Made by a program: the position numbers and the translations under genes. Of a DNA stretch of 64,000 nt, positions 59,886-64,000 are shown in pieces. Source of the stretch: JACMLD01 sp047602295. Lineage in GTDB: Bacteria; Bacteroidota; Bacteroidia; Chitinophagales; Chitinophagaceae. The DNA lies in assembly GCA_047602295.1 (NCBI GenBank), contig JASGHP010000001.1:372001-436000 (forward strand). Direction: 5' to 3'. Numbering within the stretch: the stretch's first letter is position 1; every line of letters begins with the position of its first letter. The notes under the pieces are model-generated. The model worked only from the letters and a program-made list of their open reading frames with translations, ran no database searches and had not been told where the DNA came from.

Positions 59886-60278
59886 CTATCCTTTCGGTAC
59901 AGAATGAAAAGCAATCCTGTTCCCTTCTGTATCTATTATAACGGCCATATCGCCGTATTCAGGAGAAATAGTTGTTTTGGGAACAATGATCTTGCCGCCG
60001 GCTGCTCCTACTTTATCTAATACCAATTGCACATCGGGGTTTGCGTTCAGGTATATTAGCGGCCCATCTGTAGCTGAGGGTTTATGAAAACCACCACTAT
60101 CTACCACGGCGCCACCCACACCTGTCATCATATCTTCTAAAGGAAACATGCGCATTTTTAAATTCGGTGTGTCTAAAGGAATCATTGTTATACCAAAGAT
60201 TGCTTCGTAAAATTTTTGTGCACGGCTTAAATCTGTGGCGGGTATTTCAAACCAACTGATGGCGTTTTTAAATGACAT
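59886..60278 (-). CDS. VOC family (glyoxalase/bleomycin resistance-like) protein
   Basis: 130 residues. Two beta-alpha-beta-beta-beta units of the vicinal-oxygen-chelate fold: AISWFEIPATDLSRAQKFYEAIFG with MRMFPLEDM, and PLIYLNANPDVQLVLDKVGAAGGKI with EYGDMAVIIDTEGNRIAFHS. Metal ligands are not obvious from this sequence. The family includes dioxygenases and antibiotic-resistance proteins; the role is unknown. ATG 60278 begins the fold directly; the upstream in-frame extension has no family features and was rejected. Confidence 0.87.
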   Translation of the reverse strand: MSFKNAISWFEIPATDLSRAQKFYEAIFGITMIPLDTPNLKMRMFPLEDMMTGVGGAVVDSGGFHKPSATDGPLIYLNANPDVQLVLDKVGAAGGKIIVPKTTISPEYGDMAVIIDTEGNRIAFHSVPKG

Positions 60279-60324
60279 ATGGCAGCGTTTGTAGATCAAA
60301 AATACAAAGCCATTTTGTGGTTTC

Positions 60325-60360
60325 ACGCAAAGACGCAGAGAAGTTAGCAAAGAATGCAGC
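60325..60360. repeat. CACGCAAAGACGCAGAG repeat fragment
   Basis: TTTCACGCAAAGACGCAGAG at 60322-60341 and following GCAAAGAATGCAGC match the arm of the element at 37982-38075. Single copy here, no partner arm seen. Confidence 0.45.
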
Positions 60361-60373
60361 ATAAAGATCTCAA

Positions 60374-60408
60374 ACAAAAAACCCTGTCTCCAATAAAGGA
60401 AACAGGGT
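60374..60408 (-). terminator. Intrinsic terminator of the sigma/metal-sensor operon
   Basis: On the minus strand ACCCTGTTTCC (60408-60398) pairs with GGAGACAGGGT (60391-60381; one G-U pair) around a 6-base loop, then TTTTTTG. It lies 34 bp after the stop of the last Spy-like gene. Confidence 0.88.
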
Positions 60409-60441
60409 GCTCAATGTATCCCTGGTTTATCAAAAATCTGG

Positions 60442-60852
60442 TTATTGATTACCACCACCGCCGCCGCCCGGACGTTGTGGACGAAGGCTTGGTTCAATTT
60501 CGTCTTTCCATTTTTTAAACTGGTCTGCAGTGAAGATCTTTTTCAGTTTGTCATCTCTTTCATCAGCAAACTTCTGCATTTTCTCCCTCATGGCATCCCT
60601 GTCTGGCTGGCCACCGCCGGCCATCATGTCCTGCCTCATTTTTTGTTGCGCTGTATAGTAATTGGTAAAAGCGCTATCGGTAAGAGCAGTTTTATCTTTA
60701 TCCAGTTTAAAATCTGCCAGTTTATCCATTACCATTTTTACCCTGTCAGGAACAGACATACGCATACCACCACCTTGTCCTCCTCCCTGTGCATTGGCTG
60801 CAAAAACTGTCATTACAGCAAGGCTCGCTAATAAAAGAAATTTCTTTTTCAT
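60442..60852 (-). CDS. Spy/CpxP-like periplasmic protein
   Basis: 136 residues with a signal peptide (LLASLAVMTVFAANAQ). A Gly-rich start (GGGQGGGMRM) and Gly-rich end (RPGGGGGGNQ) frame an all-helical, charged core (VKMVMDKLADFKLDKDKTALTDSAF, MREKMQKFADERDDKLKKIFTADQFKKW). The L-x6-KIFTADQFKKW-type helix is shared with small periplasmic helical proteins of the Spy/CpxP or metal-resistance kind; the LTPEQ-like motif is absent in the strict form. It probably acts as an ATP-independent chaperone or sensor subunit. It is the last gene of the minus-strand operon, 85 bp after the sensor gene. Confidence 0.75.
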   Translation of the reverse strand: MKKKFLLLASLAVMTVFAANAQGGGQGGGMRMSVPDRVKMVMDKLADFKLDKDKTALTDSAFTNYYTAQQKMRQDMMAGGGQPDRDAMREKMQKFADERDDKLKKIFTADQFKKWKDEIEPSLRPQRPGGGGGGNQ

Positions 60853-60937
60853 TGCATATAAATTTTAATCGTTTAAAAAGGTATTTTGTTTTGATGCCGG
60901 TTAACAACAAAAACTTGCGGGCAGTAAAAAATTTTAC

Positions 60938-61459
60938 TTAGTTTTTTGTTTCGGTACTGTCTTTCTTGTGCGGGCCATTGTTTTTTTGCCAGGGTTGCAT
61001 CATTTTGCTGCTGATATTAGGCATGGCCGAATCATACTTGGGCAATTGCTCAGGGGTGCAAAGCTTGCGGATGGTCATAAAGTTTTGGAAGAATTGCAGA
61101 TCCAGCGCAGCCTGTTTTTTACCTATTTCATCTGCTGCAGCTTTTAAAACAGAATCGCTAACAGGCTTGCCAAGCAATTGATAAAAATTATCCTTGCTTT
61201 TGCCCAGCTCATCAAATAAAGGTTTTATTGCAGCACGGTGCTGTTTTTTAAGACTGTCAAGCATTGCCATCTGGTCCTTGCTAAAACCAACTTCGTTTTG
61301 TAAAAAACCGCTAACAGGGCCACGTCTTTCCCCACGGTTTGGTCCATGCTGACCTTCTGTTTTGTTAAACATGGTAAAATACAAAAGCATGGCAATATTG
61401 GTGAGCAACAGAAATACTACCAGGAAAATCAGGTTCCGGTTGTTTTTGGGATTGTTCAT
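60938..61459 (-). CDS. Periplasmic heavy-metal sensor-like (CnrX/Spy-type) membrane protein
   Basis: 173 residues. One N-terminal membrane helix (LIFLVVFLLLTNIAMLLYFTMF) places the rest in the periplasm. The helical core has FLQNEVGFSKDQMAMLDSLKKQHRAAIKPLFDELG and the C-terminal FFQNFMTIRKLCTPEQLPKYDS (a CTPEQ motif like the Spy/metal-resistance family LTPEQ). This layout is that of CnrX/ZraP-type sensors, where a periplasmic hairpin binds metal and signals through an anti-sigma factor. His and Met that could bind metal lie in the tail (SSKMMQPW, GPHKKD). Start ATG overlaps the stop of the upstream anti-sigma-like gene by one base. Confidence 0.82.
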   Translation of the reverse strand: MNNPKNNRNLIFLVVFLLLTNIAMLLYFTMFNKTEGQHGPNRGERRGPVSGFLQNEVGFSKDQMAMLDSLKKQHRAAIKPLFDELGKSKDNFYQLLGKPVSDSVLKAAADEIGKKQAALDLQFFQNFMTIRKLCTPEQLPKYDSAMPNISSKMMQPWQKNNGPHKKDSTETKN

Positions 61460-61791
61460 TAGCGGGCTTCTGTTGTATTTTCGTCGTAATAGGTATTCGT
61501 TGCTACAGTAGTATTGTAGTCATCACTGCTCTGCTCTAGCTGTTCTGCCAGGCTACTGGAAGATGCTTCATGCTGGTAAAAAAGTGCGGCTGCATTTAAC
61601 AGGCAGATAACGCAAAGTGTAGCCAGCGCCACGGTGGGTTTCGTTATAAACCCGGCCACCCTGCTCCATAAACTTGTTTCTTCTTTTTCTAACCGGGCTT
61701 GCACTCGCGTAAAAAAGAAATCGCCGGGACCGGCTTTCTGCAGGTCGTCCAGGCTGTTTAAGATGTTTTCAATTTCTTCTTTCTGTTTCAT
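61459..61791 (-). CDS. Anti-sigma-factor-like single-pass membrane protein
   Basis: 110 residues. A cytoplasmic N-terminal domain of ~50 residues (MKQKEEIENILNSLDDLQKAGPGDFFFTRVQ) contains the F-x-RV-A/Q-L-E turn often seen in small Bacteroidetes anti-sigma-type proteins. A membrane helix follows (PTVALATLCVICLLNAAALFY) and then a Ser/Glu/Thr-rich periplasmic tail. The topology fits a CnrY-like anti-sigma factor between the sigma and metal-sensor genes. The assignment is by position and topology, not strong sequence similarity. It begins 49 bp after the sigma gene ends, and its stop overlaps the next start by one base. Confidence 0.6.
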   Translation of the reverse strand: MKQKEEIENILNSLDDLQKAGPGDFFFTRVQARLEKEETSLWSRVAGFITKPTVALATLCVICLLNAAALFYQHEASSSSLAEQLEQSSDDYNTTVATNTYYDENTTEAR

Positions 61792-61840
61792 AATAATTAC
61801 CCTCTTTATTTTGACGGGAATTGAAAAAAAAACCTGCGCT

Positions 61841-62506
61841 TTAGTCTTTGTTATTATAAACGTCCTGCAACCACTTTCTAAGGTTATTCTTGGCACGATG
61901 CAGCAGCGATTCCACTGAAGAAACTGTCGTCTGCATTATCTCGCTGATTTCCTGGTAATTTAACCCCTCTACCTTATTGAGTACGAATGCTATTTTCTGG
62001 TTTTCCGGAAGCTTTTCAATGGCTTTAAATAGTGCGGAGGCGTTTTCTTTGTTATCCAGCACCACGCCCGGATGATGAAAATCTGGCGGCTGCACGGTTA
62101 TCTCGTTGTTTTCGCCAAACAGGTGTTGCACAAAGGCAAACCTTTTTTTCCTTTTTTTTCTGCGGATATGGTCCAACGCCTTGCTGGTAGTAATTCGGTA
62201 AAGCCAGGTGGATAGCTTAGACTCTCCTTTAAATGTATGGATAGATTCGTATACCTGCACAAAAACTTCCTGCGCCACATCTTCTGCATCTTCGGCCGAT
62301 TGCAAAATGCCCAGCGCCGTATTGTAAACCATATCTTGCCAGGTGGTCACAATTATTTTAAACGCATTTTCATCGCCCTGCTTTAATTGTTCTACCAAGG
62401 TTCTCTCATCCAAAACAGCCAAGTTTTTGCTTGAAACGATATTACGCAAAAAATAGACAGTTTTACGATTGCCAGGCTGAAAAATTAAAACTTCATTAGA
62501 AATCAT
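61841..62506 (-). CDS. ECF-type RNA polymerase sigma factor
   Basis: 221 residues from the ATG at 62506, although the true start may be near LDERTLVEQLKQGD (about 62413), where the family normally begins. Region 2 is WQDMVYNTALGILQSAEDAEDVAQEVFVQVYESIHTFKGESKLSTWLYRITTSKALDHIRR, with the -10 recognition helix. A basic linker RRKKRKKRFAF follows, then region 4 (IEKLPENQKIAFVLNKVEGLNYQEISEIMQTTVSSVESLLHRAKNNLRKWL) with its helix-turn-helix. It starts an operon with the anti-sigma-like and metal-sensor genes. The upstream barrel gene ends 34 bp before it. A possible TATTTTTTG box lies inside the extended N terminus. Confidence 0.92.
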   Translation of the reverse strand: MISNEVLIFQPGNRKTVYFLRNIVSSKNLAVLDERTLVEQLKQGDENAFKIIVTTWQDMVYNTALGILQSAEDAEDVAQEVFVQVYESIHTFKGESKLSTWLYRITTSKALDHIRRKKRKKRFAFVQHLFGENNEITVQPPDFHHPGVVLDNKENASALFKAIEKLPENQKIAFVLNKVEGLNYQEISEIMQTTVSSVESLLHRAKNNLRKWLQDVYNNKD

Positions 62507-62540
62507 AGCGGCTTTATTGGCTGGGTATAGATCAACAACA

Positions 62541-64000
62541 TTAAAAATCTGGTCTGAACCTCCTGTTATTAGCGGGTGCTGTTTTAGCTGGTGTACCAAA
62601 ATTTCTAAGGCTGTAAGTAAAGGTGAGCATGAAATACTGCTGCAATACTATTGATCTTGAATCCACAATTCTATTAGCAAGCACAGTACGTGTAATACTC
62701 TGGTTTTGTTTCAACAGGTCAAAAGCTGAAAGCTTTAATTCACCAGCCTGGTTCTTCAGGAATTTTTTGCCCATGCTTGCATTCCACAACCAAAAATCCT
62801 GGTTATTGCCGGCACTTAAACCGGTATAATTCTGATAGGTTAAATCATTCTGGTAAAACCAGCCATTTTTAGACAACAGGTTAAACTGAATGCCTACCAC
62901 ATGATTTATATAATCCTGGTTGACATTACTCTGAACAGAATTCCTGGTATTATTAAAGTTGGCGTTATATGAAAGATTAAAATCCACATACTTGCTGATA
63001 TTGCTGGTAACCGCAATGCCGCCAGTATAAACATAGTTATTGGTTATCGTTTCCTGGTAATTATAAATGCCCGGCAATCTTGAATAGGTAAAACCACCGC
63101 TCAGGTTAATATTCGATTTCATAAAATTAGCCGGCTGGCTAAAAGTAAGAAAGGTGCGCAGGCTTTTATATCCATTTAAGTTTACGGGTATACTGTATTG
63201 CGAACCCTTTTTCAGCGTAACATTCTGTTGCAAAACAGAGTCTGCGTTGGCTATATAAGTGGCGGAAGAAATATAATTGCTTTGTGTTTGCAGAAATACA
63301 TTTGCAAAGATGCTTTGTCCCTTTGCCAGGTTGGTGAATGTATAACGTGCAGTAAGAAAATTGGTATACGCCTGTTTCAGATAAGGATTACCACTTGTGA
63401 TGCTTAGCGGATTGCTTTGATCAATTACATCCTGCAATTGCGTAACCGAAGGGAAATTTACACTGGCGCGATAAAAAATGTTGACGCTGCTTTTTGCGGA
63501 TAGCTTTCTCCTGAACATTAGATTGGGCAACACGTTTGTAAATGATTGATTGACGCTTGAAATGCCAGGATAAGTGCGCATGCTTTCCAGCTTCGAGTTT
63601 TGTATGTTGGCCCCAATAGAAAATTGATTGTCCCTGGTTGCGCCTATACGGTAACTTATACCGCCATTATTGGTAGTAACAGTATTGTCAAACTTATTGG
63701 ACAGTGCGGGACTAAAAATCGTGTATCCTTTGCCGGTAGAATCGTATAAATAAGTTTGCTGGTCTGTTTTGTTTTTTGAATAAGACGGAGAATAATTAAA
63801 CTGCAATTGCCCTTTTTTACCAATCGGTTCGGTGTAAGCAATATTGCCCGAAAGCGTATAACCATTGGTAGGGTTGGTTTTGTATTGGTTTAAGAGAGAG
63901 TCAGAAGCAATGCCGCCGTCGAAATAACGCAGCTTTTGCAATGAATAAGTTTCACCATCATTTTGATTCAAAGCTGTTCCAAAGTTTATTGATAATGTAC
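62541..64000 (-). CDS. Outer membrane beta-barrel (OMP_b-brl_3/TonB-dependent receptor-like), 5' partial
   Basis: The frame is open to the right edge of the window; 485 residues of the C-terminal part are visible and the gene starts outside. The sequence is a succession of alternating aromatic and polar strands (GYTLSGNIAYTEP, GKKGQLQFNYSPSYSKN, LMFRRKLSAKSSVNIFYRASVN, GKSQFFANVFLQTQSN-like strand). It contains the family motif FPSVTQLQDVIDQSNPLSITSGNPYLKQ found in OMP_b-brl_3 proteins. It is a large outer-membrane barrel of the SusC/TonB-receptor superfamily without clear transport substrate. The C-terminal ~40 residues are a Pro/Arg-rich tail (AKTAPANNRRFRPDF) beyond the usual terminal strand. 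It lies just upstream of the sigma factor gene in the same direction. Confidence 0.87.
   Translation of the reverse strand, partial: TLSINFGTALNQNDGETYSLQKLRYFDGGIASDSLLNQYKTNPTNGYTLSGNIAYTEPIGKKGQLQFNYSPSYSKNKTDQQTYLYDSTGKGYTIFSPALSNKFDNTVTTNNGGISYRIGATRDNQFSIGANIQNSKLESMRTYPGISSVNQSFTNVLPNLMFRRKLSAKSSVNIFYRASVNFPSVTQLQDVIDQSNPLSITSGNPYLKQAYTNFLTARYTFTNLAKGQSIFANVFLQTQSNYISSATYIANADSVLQQNVTLKKGSQYSIPVNLNGYKSLRTFLTFSQPANFMKSNINLSGGFTYSRLPGIYNYQETITNNYVYTGGIAVTSNISKYVDFNLSYNANFNNTRNSVQSNVNQDYINHVVGIQFNLLSKNGWFYQNDLTYQNYTGLSAGNNQDFWLWNASMGKKFLKNQAGELKLSAFDLLKQNQSITRTVLANRIVDSRSIVLQQYFMLTFTYSLRNFGTPAKTAPANNRRFRPDF

Noticed and set aside
1..64000. tRNA or rRNA genes.
   Set aside because: No T-loop GGTTCGA-type signature with flanking acceptor stem, and no rRNA-like stretch was seen, although this was a visual scan.

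Overview
The window comes from a Bacteroidetes genome, most likely family Chitinophagaceae or a close relative. This rests on AT-rich DNA, T9SS-type C-terminal sorting domains (the subtilase at 8916 and the protein at 48583), TAnnTTTG promoter boxes with very short leaders, an S46 dipeptidyl peptidase, a fused KorA, an OMP_b-brl_3-type barrel, and many lipoproteins ending in SC. No tRNA, rRNA, CRISPR array, integrase or transposase was seen. Species-level placement is inference.

Layout. 1-8330: end of a PSMA-like M28 peptidase, a YqjM-like flavin reductase, a secreted transglutaminase-fold protein, a META lipoprotein-like protein, a 52-residue basic protein, PcrA/UvrD helicase, and a PAS sensor kinase whose phospho-acceptor His is Asn. 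8900-18911: a T9SS subtilase, then a co-directional cluster of planctomycete-type secreted redox proteins (PSCyt1/DUF1549/DUF1553, DUF1501, a beta-propeller, and a DUF2231/PSCyt1/LRR/chitobiase-like membrane protein). 19082-24875: a TetR regulator and a Usp-TolC-EmrA-EmrB efflux operon, joined by two copies of the same palindromic operator. 25225-35278: amidohydrolase, MnmD, YCF48-like lipoprotein, AlkA-like glycosylase, fasciclin lipoprotein, COG4315-type lipoprotein, hydrolase/DUF1801 pair, and S46 peptidase (DPP7-like Gly673). 35482-44137: patatin-like membrane protein, ObgE, UvrB, KorA, TadA. 44467-48578: a Trp/Tyr/Gly/Asn-rich low-complexity secreted protein, a fatty acid hydroxylase family protein, and a SMUG2-like glycosylase. 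48583-57238: a three-gene minus-strand cell-surface operon including a 1787-residue protein with five ~164-residue tandem repeats. 57416-60278: a DsbA-like protein, a second amidohydrolase, DoxX and VOC proteins. 60442-64000: two Spy-like proteins, an anti-sigma-like protein, an ECF sigma factor and the end of an outer-membrane barrel, an arrangement resembling CnrYXH metal sensing.

The intergenic spaces are unusually informative. Several carry 70-130 bp inverted-repeat elements from at least six sequence families (AGCTTGCAGCTTGTAGCT-like, CACGCAGAG-like, GAACGCAGATT-like, a REP-like GGCCTGAAAGGCC pair, GCTCC/GGAGC hairpins, AAAAGGTGTA-like), mostly at gene 3' ends. The strongest candidates for new biology are the tetR-efflux operator pair, the structured emrA-emrB spacer, the tandem-repeat surface operon, the PSCyt/DUF1501 cluster and the sigma/metal-sensor operon.
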